Shown here: in pieces, positions 7,124 to 14,424 of the stretch
How positions within the stretch are numbered: position 1 is the first letter of the stretch
Layout of the letters: each line of letters starts with the position of its first letter
Assembly (NCBI RefSeq): GCF_018622995.1
Contig: NZ_CP076022.1
Location: 372,001-436,000 of the forward strand
DNA from: Arthrobacter jiangjiafuii
GTDB taxonomy: Bacteria > Actinomycetota > Actinomycetes > Actinomycetales > Micrococcaceae
Direction of reading: 5' to 3'
Length of the DNA: 64,000 nt
Program-made: the position numbers and the translations under genes
Notes under the pieces: model-generated
Seen by the model: only the letters and a program-made list of their open reading frames with translations
Told to the model about the DNA's origin: nothing
Database searches by the model: none

Positions 7124-7687
7124 TCAGTTCCGGCCGGTTGAGGAAAAACCTCCCAAGGTGTTACCGGAAATCTCGGACCTGAGCTGCTCGTTGGCGGCGT
7201 TCCATTGCCGAAGGCCCACCACAATCCGGTCCAGAAAATCATCCACTTTGCTCGGTGAACAACCTTTCGGGAATCTCATTGTCGAGAACTTCTGGTTCAC
7301 TACCTGATCAGGCGTGAGAACAGGATTGCCTAACAGGACCGGCTGACTCAGGGGATCGGATCTCTTCAGCTGAAGGCGTCGGTTTTCGTCGGCGAGTCGC
7401 CGCAGTTCACGCACTGCTTGATCCAGCAGTTGCCCGACCTGCTCCGGTTCGTACCCTCGTTCCCCCAATTTCGGGGGCTGGAATCTGACTGCCTCGACGT
7501 CTTCGGCGGTCAGGGAAGGCCGGAATTCGGCCCCCGATTTGGTGCCGGAGGCTCCCTTGGATTTCATCGTCTTTGAGAGCACGAAAATCAACGCCACCAC
7601 GCCTGCAGCTACCCCCAGCCAAAGCAGGAATGAGCCGCCGGGTTCAGTGTCCTGCTGGGCCAATTCTGAAACTTTTTCCATGAACAT
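7124..7687 (-). CDS. DivIVA-domain membrane protein
   Basis: The 187-residue product has one membrane segment (about 19-39) after a short N-terminus, then two DivIVA-type segments: AEDVEAVRFQPPKLGERGYE followed by EQVGQLLDQAVRELRRL (about 61-97), and KFSTMRFPKGCSPSKVDDFL (about 133-152). Each has the pattern of a short beta strand then helix that in DivIVA/Wag31 binds curved membrane, here at the F-x-x-x-K-x-GY position. Helical stretches follow each. It is too short for a full Wag31 and has the transmembrane segment that Wag31 lacks, so it is a DivIVA-like accessory protein, perhaps in cell-envelope growth. The start at 7687 has AAAGG nine bases upstream; ATG 7681 is an alternative. Confidence 0.7.
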   Translation of the reverse strand: MFMEKVSELAQQDTEPGGSFLLWLGVAAGVVALIFVLSKTMKSKGASGTKSGAEFRPSLTAEDVEAVRFQPPKLGERGYEPEQVGQLLDQAVRELRRLADENRRLQLKRSDPLSQPVLLGNPVLTPDQVVNQKFSTMRFPKGCSPSKVDDFLDRIVVGLRQWNAANEQLRSEISGNTLGGFSSTGRN

Positions 7688-7755
7688 AAATTGCTACCTT
7701 TCGGGACAAGCTACCTGTGCAGGATCATCTACGGCCTGAATTTCGCGCGGTTATG

Positions 7756-7789
7756 GGCAACGCCCCGGCCATTAGGTCGGGGCGTTGCC
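7756..7789 (-). terminator. Hairpin after the lipoprotein gene
   Basis: An 11-bp perfect stem (7756-7766 with 7779-7789; GGCAACGCCCC type) lies just beyond the stop of the minus-strand lipoprotein gene at 7878. There is no long T tract. Confidence 0.65.
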
Positions 7790-7877
7790 ATATCTCATGG
7801 TCCTGGTGCGTAGAGCACTGCGCAGAGCACCGTAGACCCGGGGGCTGTATTCGAGCTAGTCGAGGGCCACCAGGAAA

Positions 7878-8486
7878 TCATGAGAATTTTCCTGACCGAA
7901 TTGCGCCACGATCATACTCGACGTGTTCGCATGTTCCCACCGGCATCTGCAGGATCGCGTCGGCGGTCACGGAGGAACCGGGCTCCGCGGGTCCTGCCTT
8001 GGACTCGGTCGGCTTAAGTGTTGAAATGTCGTTAAACGTCGTGAGGTAACTGTTGTCGTTATCGAAGACGTCCTTCCAATTCTTGTTTACCACCTTGAAA
8101 CTGGTTCCTCCTTCCGCAGGTTCATCGCCGTTGTATTTCCACGTCGCGGTAAGAGTCACCCATGTATTGCCGGCGTCAGGGGCCACCTCGGCGATAATGC
8201 TGTCCATGGCGGCAATCTCGGCGTTTGCGTCCAAGTTGACGCTGTCGATCGTGAGTGACCAGTCGCCGTCGACCATTTCCTCACCGATACTGTAGGAATT
8301 CGCCAGCGTTCCCTTCTCATCACCTTCCGGCCATACCGCTTCCGGCGTGGGTGCTTCCGCCGCTGCTGCAGTGGATTCCGTCTTAGGTTCCTCCTCAGCG
8401 GGACTCGCGCAGGCAGAAAATGCAAGCAGGGACGACAGGGCCAGCGCGAGAACTGCGGTACTCCTGCGGGCAGTGAGATGTGGCAT
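7878..8486 (-). CDS. Family D lipoprotein (DUF4352-like), intact copy
   Basis: From ATG 8486 the 202-residue product starts with a basic, then hydrophobic signal and a lipobox LAFSAC (Cys about residue 25), so it should be lipid-anchored outside the membrane. A Glu/Ala/Thr-rich linker follows, then a beta-rich domain with WSLTIDSVNLDAN and NTWVTLTATWKYNGDEPAE, resembling DUF4352/telokin-like lipoproteins. The ORF could start at 8510, but the later ATG gives a normal signal peptide. Two decayed copies are nearby (4045-4161 and 9002-9200). It is divergent from a family B copy, as is the relic at 4.1 kb, so the pair was duplicated as a unit. Function unknown. Confidence 0.7.
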   Translation of the reverse strand: MPHLTARRSTAVLALALSSLLAFSACASPAEEEPKTESTAAAAEAPTPEAVWPEGDEKGTLANSYSIGEEMVDGDWSLTIDSVNLDANAEIAAMDSIIAEVAPDAGNTWVTLTATWKYNGDEPAEGGTSFKVVNKNWKDVFDNDNSYLTTFNDISTLKPTESKAGPAEPGSSVTADAILQMPVGTCEHVEYDRGAIRSGKFS

Positions 8487-8669
8487 TTTTCTTAGTTCCA
8501 TAACGTGCATCCAATCGATTTACACACCCCCGATACTTCTCCGCCGCTCGGGCAACTAGGAAGGGGCGTGCGTACACACGGGATGCACTGTTCCATGCAA
8601 TAACATCTCGGTCATGAACCGGTGCTATCGATGAAACAAAACCCGAGCTAGAAGATACGGATTGGTGCC

Positions 8670-8996
8670 GTGGTAAATAATGGTGCGGGGTCCAATAGTG
8701 GGAATAAAGCAGAGCAGAGTGGATTGACTGAGTTGGATCTCCGACTGGGGAAAAAGGCCACTAAGTATGTGAGCACTACTTCTGCGGTTGCGCTCGCTCT
8801 GCTTCCTATTCCTTCCTTCTTTTTATGTGGCGGACGGGCAGGAAGCCTGAGCCGGATCGTATGGGAAAAAAGCGTCGTCGCTTTTTGTATGTGCTCGGAA
8901 CAACGCTGGTCCCGGCCTTTGTGTACCGGTCAGTTGGCCTTCGCGTATGCAATTCTGGTTGGTGGTGGGAAGCTTGTTGGTGTCGCTCTTAGTTAG
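8670..8996 (+). pseudogene. Family B copy 3, internally deleted and frameshifted
   Basis: The start region (GTG 8670) gives GLTELDLRLGKKATK, matching GLTAEDLELGKKAVK of the gene at 4285. After the first membrane segment the loop and second segment are missing. A different frame then reads FMWRTGRKPEPDRMGKKRRR and FLYVLGTTLVP, the counterpart of FWRVGKKP and YYVLAPVMIV. The original frame returns as FAYAILVGGG near the end. The remaining 108-residue open frame is therefore a composite of in-frame and out-of-frame pieces and is unlikely to work. Confidence 0.75.
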
Positions 8997-9001
8997 GTCC
9001 C

Positions 9002-9200
9002 AGGAGCCTCGGACATGAGTCCAAACCCCAGTTGTCACCTCGCCCGTCAGCGGGAATCCGGGTTCGCGGGACCAGATGTTTGACTCGTCCGTTTTAAGCG
9101 TCGAAACGTCGTTGAAGGTGATGCCGTACGTGTTCTCCATATCGAACGCGTTGTCCCAGTTTTCGATGACGATCGCGAATCGGCTCCCCCTCTGCAGGTT
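9002..9200 (-). pseudogene. Relic of a family D lipoprotein (C-terminal part)
   Basis: On the minus strand this reads ENWDNAFDMENTYGITFNDV, then STLKTDESNIWSREPGFPLT and GVWTHVRGSW. It aligns with NKNWKDVFDNDNSYLTTFND and STLKPTESKAGPAEPGSSVT of the intact lipoprotein. Signal, lipobox and the first half are absent and replaced upstream by toxin-tail debris. Confidence 0.75.
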
Positions 9201-9345
9201 GGTGACTGTAGGGCGCATAGTGGGGTTGTCTAAACGGCAGTTGAGGAGGGGGACGATGCAGGTGGCAGTCTGGAATTCCCTAGCGCTATGCCAGCCGTTG
9301 TTGGAGGTGTGATAAATGGCTCTGGAGGACCCGTAGTCCGGCGCC
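9201..9345 (+). pseudogene. Second copy of the toxin-tail end, truncated
   Basis: The sequence is clearly related to 6230-6397, with GTAGGGCGCATAGTGGGG near the start and PAVVGGVINGSGGPVVRR near the end. The matching part is only about 145 bases long and is interrupted by frameshifts. It directly precedes the second family C gene just as the longer copy precedes the first. Confidence 0.65.
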
Positions 9346-9383
9346 ATGAAGCATCAAATTAGTATGGGAGGGGAACACGAAAA

Positions 9384-9857
9384 TTGAGCGATCGAAAGAG
9401 GAATGCATTGGAAGGCCCAACCGAGGGTGAGCTGTCAGCGGATCGGCCAAAGAAACGACAACGATCGTTTTTGAGTAATTTGGTTTTTTGGGGATCGATG
9501 TCAACGCTTGTGGTATTCCTCTTATTGGTCACGGTTTTTCCGTTGACCCTCGGTGCGTACGACGACAGTCACCGGGATCGAATCGAATGCAATGTAACCG
9601 ATGCCATAGCGGAGGACGACAATCCCAGGGGTCGTCGTTCCTGGGCCACACCAGACGTAATGATCAGCACGTCTGACTGCGGGACTTTATCGCTGGTGCA
9701 TGGCTCTGGCAAGACGGCCAATGATGCTATGGCCGAGGAGCTGGCACAGGGGGGAAAGTTCGAGTTTGAGATGGGGGCGGCGACCCGGGCATTGCAGGGA
9801 TTTTTTGATTCCGTCGGCATGAAGCCAGAAGTTCTGTCATACCGGAAGATCGACTGA
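9384..9857 (+). CDS. Family C membrane-anchored protein, copy 2
   Basis: The product has 157 residues from a TTG at 9384, preceded by GGGAGGGG; the TTG aligns with the initiation region of copy 1. The N-terminus is longer and more charged than in copy 1. One membrane segment (about 30-57) is followed by the same domain: GAYDDSHRDRIECNVTDA, STSDCGTLSL, NDAMAEELAQGGKFEFEMG and a final LQGFFDSVGMKPE. Conservation is highest around the two cysteines and the EELAQGG block, while the linker before STSDCG differs. The intact state of this gene, although its upstream toxin is almost gone, would fit an orphan immunity gene retained for protection (inference). Confidence 0.65.
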   Translation: MSDRKRNALEGPTEGELSADRPKKRQRSFLSNLVFWGSMSTLVVFLLLVTVFPLTLGAYDDSHRDRIECNVTDAIAEDDNPRGRRSWATPDVMISTSDCGTLSLVHGSGKTANDAMAEELAQGGKFEFEMGAATRALQGFFDSVGMKPEVLSYRKID

Positions 9858-9977
9858 GTCAAGGCTTCGATCTGCTTGTCTGTTAGCAACACTTCATCGG
9901 GTGTGGGCTTCCGAGTACCTCCAATGAGCCGGAAGACCTCGGTACCAAGACCTCTGGCCGTCCGTTAGGCTGCCCCC

Positions 9978-10364
9978 ATGATGAACATGAACATCGTCTG
10001 GTGGGAAGTCGAAACCGAAGCCCCCGAGAAGTTCATGTCGTTCCATCGCGATCTCCACGGTTGGACGTTCGCCCCCGCGTTCGAGGATTCAGAGTTCGAC
10101 GCGAGCTATTGGATCATCAGTAGTGGCGAGTCGGGAATTGGAGGTCTTCAGCGCGCAACCGAAGGAACAGCGCCTACGGCCGGAACCCGGGTCTATTTCG
10201 AAACTGATGGTCTCGAAAGCTTCCTTTCACGAGTCCGGGAGTTCGGCGGCCAAGTCGAACGAAGCAGAACTGACCTCGGCGGCGATGACCGCTGGTTCGC
10301 AACGTTCCTGGATTCATGTGGGGTGTCCTTCGGCGTATGGACTGATAGAGCCCCCAACGAGTAA
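9978..10364 (+). CDS. VOC-superfamily (glyoxalase/bleomycin-resistance-like) protein
   Basis: This 128-residue product has the single-module VOC layout. It starts with MNIVWWEVETEAPEKFMSFH (metal- or substrate-facing strand and helix), then LHGWTFAPA, a middle IISSGESGIGGLQRA, and a second beta-alpha unit ending in FLDSCGVSFGVWTDR. Such proteins dimerise and bind small molecules or metals; substrates cannot be told from the sequence. ATG codons at 9978, 9981 and 9987 are all possible. It marks the return to typical GC-rich sequence after the accessory island. Confidence 0.75.
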   Translation: MMNMNIVWWEVETEAPEKFMSFHRDLHGWTFAPAFEDSEFDASYWIISSGESGIGGLQRATEGTAPTAGTRVYFETDGLESFLSRVREFGGQVERSRTDLGGDDRWFATFLDSCGVSFGVWTDRAPNE

Positions 10365-10460
10365 CACCACCTCTCGACAGATACGATCCCTTCCAGCTGC
10401 ACACTCTCTGGATAGGACGTTGGGAGCGCATGTCGCACCAAAAAGACCTTGGAAATGCAG

Positions 10461-10486
10461 AAAACCCCCGGTTTCCCGGGGGTTTT
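10461..10486 (-). terminator. Intrinsic terminator of the tRNA-Ser(CGA) gene
   Basis: An 11-bp stem (10461-10471 with 10476-10486, AAAACCCCCGG type) lies just after the tRNA on the minus strand and ends in a run of T on that strand. Confidence 0.85.
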
Positions 10487-10492
10487 CGCTGG

Positions 10493-10577
10493 CGGTGACG
10501 GTGGGATTTGAACCCACGTTGGCTTTCACCAAACAACATTTCGAGTGTTGCACCTTCGGCCGCTCGGACACGTCACC
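10493..10577 (-). tRNA. tRNA-Ser (CGA)
   Basis: The minus strand folds into an 85-base class II tRNA: acceptor GGTGACG/CGTCACC, anticodon stem CAACA/TGTTG with loop CTCGAAA (anticodon CGA), a long variable arm (TTGGTGAAAGCCAA) and T arm GTGGGTTCAAATCCCAC. The discriminator base is G, as expected for serine. The CCA end is not encoded. Confidence 0.95.
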
Positions 10578-10704
10578 AACTCGTCAACCTTACCGGCTAA
10601 AGGGCCTGCAACCCAAAACGGCCGCAGTGGCAGCCGTCCGCACGGCTCAGGCCACTGCCTGGAATGGTCCCAGCCGGCGGCCGACGGCGAACCAGCCGCC
10701 TGGA

Positions 10705-11202
10705 TCAGAGGTCGACGATGCCGGTCTTGCCGATATTTGGGGTGTCCCCGGTAGCGGCGCTCTTGGCGATCTTGAACATGGTGGCCACCCGCGGCTCGTC
10801 CGATGCCCAGTATTCGGCCGTGTGGGCATCCACCTTGATCAAGGCGATCGACGGATCCTCCCGGCCCTCTTCAAACCAGGCCGCTGCGGAGGTCTTCCAC
10901 AGCTCGTCGATCTTGGCCTCATCCTTGGTCAGGGATGCCGTACCGCTGATCGACAGGTAGCCCTTGGAATCGTGCACGGAGACGTTCACGTTGGGGTTTG
11001 CCCTGATTTCCTCCGCCTTGGGGGAAGGGTCCTGGGTGAAGAACCACAGATTGCCGTCGGAATCCGTTTCCTGCAGCTGCAGGGGCCGGCTCACCAGGTT
11101 CCCCTTGAGGTCCTCCGTGGTGAGCTGGGCAATGTCCGCTTTTTCGAGGATCTTGATGACAGTATCCAGTCCGTCCGACTCTGAACCGATGGATGAACTC
11201 AT
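10705..11202 (-). CDS. PNPOx-like general stress protein (split beta-barrel)
   Basis: The 165-residue product belongs to the pyridoxamine 5'-phosphate oxidase-like split-barrel group known as general stress protein 26 type. Visible signs are AQLTTEDLKGNLVSRPLQLQ (strand carrying the flavin-facing Arg), NLWFFTQDPSPKAEEIRANP, VNVSVHDSKGYLSISGTA, and a C-terminal ALIKVDAHTAEYW motif. Members bind FMN, FAD or F420, and the exact cofactor cannot be read here. The start at ATG 11202 has a good AAGGAG upstream. It is monocistronic, with tRNA-Ser downstream and tadA upstream, both on the same strand. Confidence 0.8.
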   Translation of the reverse strand: MSSSIGSESDGLDTVIKILEKADIAQLTTEDLKGNLVSRPLQLQETDSDGNLWFFTQDPSPKAEEIRANPNVNVSVHDSKGYLSISGTASLTKDEAKIDELWKTSAAAWFEEGREDPSIALIKVDAHTAEYWASDEPRVATMFKIAKSAATGDTPNIGKTGIVDL

Positions 11203-11270
11203 GGGTGAACTCCTTAGGTATCGGGCTCTGAGATAGCAAGCCTACTGAGGGTGTCCGGCCCTGTCAGCAG

Positions 11271-11741
11271 TCAGCTCTGCCTCCGGACAGCGAAAAAGTC
11301 GGTGAGCAGCGTGGCGCACTCTGCCTCACGGACCTCCGGAAAAACCTCGACCCAATGGTTCAGCCGGCGTTCGCGCAGGATGTCAAAAACGGATCCCGAA
11401 GCCCCGGCCTTCTCGTCCCAGGCGCCGAACACCACTTTGGGAACCCGTGCCAGCACTATGGCGCCGGCACACATGGCACAGGGCTCCAGCGTGACAACCA
11501 GGGTGCAGCCGGCCAGCCGCCATTCGCCCACCGCGGCCGCGGCCTGTCGGATCGCCACCACCTCGGCGTGGGCCGTGGGGTCACCGGTGGCTTCGCGCTC
11601 GTTGCGTCCGGTGCCGATCACCGTGCCGTCCGGACCGACGACGACGGCCCCGATGGGCACATCGCCGGTATCCAAGGCGCTGCGCGCCTCGGCCAGGGCC
11701 AGGTCCATCCACGCCTCGTGCTGCTTTGTGGGGGGCATCAT
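11271..11741 (-). CDS. tadA: tRNA-specific adenosine(34) deaminase
   Basis: TadA converts the wobble adenosine of tRNA-Arg(ACG) to inosine. The 156-residue product from ATG 11741 has the zinc-dependent deaminase signature: HAEVVAIRQA (His ligand and catalytic Glu, about 60-70) and TLEPCAMCAG (two Cys ligands, about 88-97). The tail FGAWDEKAGASGSVFDIL is typical of bacterial TadA. An upstream in-frame ATG at 11792 would add an unusual 17-residue extension and is rejected. Its substrate tRNA-Arg(ACG) is encoded in this window at 17340-17415. It lies divergently from upp. Confidence 0.9.
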   Translation of the reverse strand: MMPPTKQHEAWMDLALAEARSALDTGDVPIGAVVVGPDGTVIGTGRNEREATGDPTAHAEVVAIRQAAAAVGEWRLAGCTLVVTLEPCAMCAGAIVLARVPKVVFGAWDEKAGASGSVFDILRERRLNHWVEVFPEVREAECATLLTDFFAVRRQS

Positions 11742-11827
11742 GGTCCCATCTTCCCGCAGTTGGCGAGTGGGCCGGGAACCGTGCCCGGGCACAGAGGGAA
11801 CCCGCCGCTCAATGGTAGTTTTGAAGC

Positions 11828-12463
11828 ATGCGCGTACTCGTAGTGGATCACCCCCTAGTTGCCCACAAACTCACCGTTCTCCGTGACAAAAACACCCCTT
11901 CACCGGTGTTTCGCCAGCTCACGGAAGAACTCGTAACCCTTCTGGCCTATGAAGCCACCCGCAACGTCCGCGTTGAGCCCGTCCAGATCGAGACTCCGGT
12001 CACGGCAACGGTCGGCACCGGCCTGGTTAAGCCCACCCCGCTGGTGGTGCCGATCCTCCGCGCCGGCCTGGGCATGCTCGAAGGCATGACCCGCCTGGTC
12101 CCCACCGCAGAAGTGGGCTTCCTGGGCATGGCACGCAACGAGGAAACCCTCGAAGCGATCACCTATGCGGAACGGCTTCCCGATGACCTCACCGGACGCC
12201 AGGTCTTCGTCCTGGACCCGATGCTGGCTACCGGCGGAACCCTCCGTGAGGCCATGAAGTTCCTCTTCAAGCGCGGCGCCGCAGACATCACGTGCATCTG
12301 CCTGCTGGCGGCACCCGAGGGGCTGGCTGTACTCCAGGAGGAGCTGGCTGACGCCAACGTCACGATCGTGCTGGCTTCCATTGATGAGCGGCTCGACGAA
12401 AAGTCCTACATTGTGCCCGGCCTGGGCGATGCCGGCGACCGACTGTACGGCGTCGTCGACTAA
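11828..12463 (+). CDS. upp: Uracil phosphoribosyltransferase
   Basis: The enzyme makes UMP from uracil and PRPP in pyrimidine salvage. The 211-residue length is standard. Recognisable parts are [20 protein letters not shown] at the start, the [11 protein letters not shown] motif (about 74-84), the PRPP-binding loop [15 protein letters not shown] (about 129-143) and the uracil-binding C-terminus [18 protein letters not shown] 11828 is the only sensible start. The intergenic distance from divergent tadA is under 90 bases, so the two share a promoter region. Two hairpins follow the gene. Confidence 0.95.
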   Translation: MRVLVVDHPLVAHKLTVLRDKNTPSPVFRQLTEELVTLLAYEATRNVRVEPVQIETPVTATVGTGLVKPTPLVVPILRAGLGMLEGMTRLVPTAEVGFLGMARNEETLEAITYAERLPDDLTGRQVFVLDPMLATGGTLREAMKFLFKRGAADITCICLLAAPEGLAVLQEELADANVTIVLASIDERLDEKSYIVPGLGDAGDRLYGVVD

Positions 12464-12483
12464 AAGCCTTACCGGGAGGGTTT

Positions 12484-12568
12484 CCGGGATGTCCAGCATG
12501 TGGACACCCCGGAAATTACTTGACGCGCACCCGAAGATAAGATCACTTATTTTCGGGTGCGCTTTTTT
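12484..12568 (+). terminator. Two consecutive hairpins after upp
   Basis: The first hairpin (12484-12495 with 12501-12512) has one G-U-type mismatch. The second (12525-12535 with 12552-12562, GCGCACCCGAA type) is followed by TTTTTT and is a textbook intrinsic terminator. Confidence 0.88.
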
Positions 12569-12969
12569 GTCCCCTAAGGCCCTGTAATCCGGTGATTCCG
12601 CATCGCAGAGGGAAATTGCCTGCACCCGCTGCGCGCCCGGGTAAGACGGGGGCTATGGCGTGAGCTGGGTCACAAATGGCCCAGTTTGTCCACATGCTGA
12701 GACAATGTGGGCATTGTTACTTGCGCGTACGCCTTTGTTACATGCAATAATCCGTAATGTGAACATCCACACGGCAGCACCTGCCGCACTCCTTCCCACC
12801 GGCCCCGCCGGGACGAAGATGTGCTGTTGTCGAATGCACGCCTGAGTTACCCACCCCCATTTCTCAGGCACCACTCAGGCCCAATGACGGGCGAAAACCG
12901 CGCCATCTCGACCGGGCCCACCCCCAGCATTCGAGCCGTGATGACGGTCATTCACAATGAGGTTGCAAC
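12569..12969. other. Intergenic region upstream of the winged-helix regulator
   Basis: About 400 bases carry no convincing gene on either strand. The minus-strand frames here are low-complexity shadows. Just before the regulator, a near-palindromic GTGATGACGGTCATTCAC lies at about 12938-12955 and could be an operator, perhaps for autoregulation. A CTGGG/CCCAG inverted repeat is visible near 12665-12690. Confidence 0.4.
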
Positions 12970-13827
12970 ATGTCAGTAGCATCAGGGTACGTCCACATTT
13001 CACTGCGCAATGCGCAGAATCGCGCCGGTGCAGCCCGGCAGGGTGCGGCAGGGGAGTTCCCCCGCCAGTACGGCGCGCCGATGTACGCCCCCCAGCAGCA
13101 GTACGGGATCCAGGGGTTCGGCCAGCAGCCGCTCCGCCCGCTGCAGTCAGTATCCGAGACGTCACCCATGACGGCGCCCATGCCCGTGGTGACGGGCAAC
13201 GGAGTTCCCGGACCCCAGTCGGTCAGCAATGACACGGTGGCACGCGGATTCGTCATTTACGTAGGCCTCGATGAGGACACAGCCGCAGCCAACGGCACGT
13301 CCCTCACCAAACTTGCGCAGGACATGCGGGCCCATATCCAGACGCTGGTTCCCGGAGCCCAGAGCCACGCCGCCGTTGCGTTGGCACCGGCCGAGGCGGC
13401 GGGCGCCGATATCGACGTCGTCCGGCAGGCGCTGGGCGATCCGACCGCGCGCCGCCATCGTCCCGAGACTGCCCCGCCCGTGCAGCCCCAGAGCGCACCG
13501 CGGCCCTCCGGCGTCCTGATCGATCTGGCCCGGCGCGAGGTCCACCTCGACGGGGACACCCTGAACCTGACCTTCAAGGAATTCGAGCTGCTGAACTACC
13601 TGGTGGAGAACGCCAGCCGGACGGTCGGGCGCGAGGAGCTGCTGGCCGGGCTGTGGCGCAACGCCGAGGAAGTGCCCAACGAGCGCACCATCGATGTCCA
13701 CATTCGCCGGCTGCGTTCCAAGCTCGGACGCCTGGCCAACACCGTGCGGACGGTCCGTGGCCAGGGGTACCGCTTCTATGAGCACCCCGAAGTTGTCGTC
13801 TGGGCCGCCCCCGAATACAGCATCTGA
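12970..13827 (+). CDS. Winged-helix (OmpR/PhoB-type) regulator without receiver domain
   Basis: The 285-residue product carries a C-terminal Trans_reg_C DNA-binding domain (about 180-275): LTFKEFELLNYLVENASRTV, the recognition-helix region ERTIDVHIRRLRSKLG, and the wing VRTVRGQGYRFYEH. The N-terminal 70 residues are rich in Gln, Pro, Gly and Tyr and look disordered. A middle section (about 88-160, VIYVGLDEDTAAANGTSLTK onward) may be a small dimerisation or sensing domain. There is no phospho-acceptor receiver domain and no sensor kinase next door, so it is not a classic two-component regulator. Target genes are unknown. The following gene starts about 60 bases later. Confidence 0.75.
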   Translation: MSVASGYVHISLRNAQNRAGAARQGAAGEFPRQYGAPMYAPQQQYGIQGFGQQPLRPLQSVSETSPMTAPMPVVTGNGVPGPQSVSNDTVARGFVIYVGLDEDTAAANGTSLTKLAQDMRAHIQTLVPGAQSHAAVALAPAEAAGADIDVVRQALGDPTARRHRPETAPPVQPQSAPRPSGVLIDLARREVHLDGDTLNLTFKEFELLNYLVENASRTVGREELLAGLWRNAEEVPNERTIDVHIRRLRSKLGRLANTVRTVRGQGYRFYEHPEVVVWAAPEYSI

Positions 13828-13887
13828 TGCGGCAGGCGGTGCCGGCACTGGAAATCCGGTGCCGGTACCGCCGATAGACTTGGCCCC

Positions 13888-14412
13888 ATGAGCGGCCACC
13901 ACCTAAAAAAGCTGATGCTCCTGCGGCACGCGAAGGCGGCGTGGCCCCGGGACGTGTCAGACCACGAGCGGCCGTTGTCCAGCAGGGGCCACCGAGATGC
14001 CCCACTGGCCGGCCGATGGATGGTGGAAAACAGTTCCATTCCGGACTTCATCCTGTGCTCCTCGGCGCTGCGCACCCGGCAGACCTGCACCTGGATCTGC
14101 GAGGAACTCGGCGACAAAGGACCCACCCCCAAGCTGGAGGACGGCCTCTACAGCGCCACCGCAGCGCAGATCCTCAGTGTTATCAACAATGTTCCGGAAA
14201 CCGTGACCAGCCTGCTGGTCATTACCCATCTGCCCGGCGTCCAGGACCTGGCCATGCGGCTGGCCTCGGTCGAATCCGACGAGGATGCCGTGATGGAGAT
14301 GGCCACTGACTATCCGACCTCCGGACTGACCGTCATGGAAACTGCCAAGCCCTGGGCCGAGCTCGACGGGCGCGATGCGCGCATCACGGATTTTGTGGTC
14401 CGCCGCGGCTAA
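13888..14412 (+). CDS. SixA-type phosphohistidine phosphatase
   Basis: The 174-residue product is a small member of the histidine phosphatase superfamily. The catalytic LRHAKA motif is at about residues 11-16; SSALRTRQTC gives the second phosphate-binding Arg, and LVITHLPGVQDLAM carries the second catalytic His near position 113. Size and lack of other domains match the SixA group, which removes phosphate from histidine. The partner phosphoprotein cannot be told. It converges with the oxidoreductase at 14425 with only 12 bases between stops. Confidence 0.85.
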   Translation: MSGHHLKKLMLLRHAKAAWPRDVSDHERPLSSRGHRDAPLAGRWMVENSSIPDFILCSSALRTRQTCTWICEELGDKGPTPKLEDGLYSATAAQILSVINNVPETVTSLLVITHLPGVQDLAMRLASVESDEDAVMEMATDYPTSGLTVMETAKPWAELDGRDARITDFVVRRG

Positions 14413-14424
14413 GCCCGCGCCTCA

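Noticed and set aside
8823-9347. A 174-residue minus-strand frame as an intact gene.
   Set aside because: Only about 9002-9200 has recognisable lipoprotein sequence; the two ends are antisense to family B and toxin-tail relics.
1-9860. Insertion sequence or integrase as the agent that brought in the accessory island.
   Set aside because: I found no transposase, integrase or flanking inverted repeats; the repeats seen are explained by duplicated genes.
10123-11184. A 353-residue plus-strand frame.
   Set aside because: It runs over the tRNA-Ser gene, its terminator and the antisense of the PNPOx-like gene.
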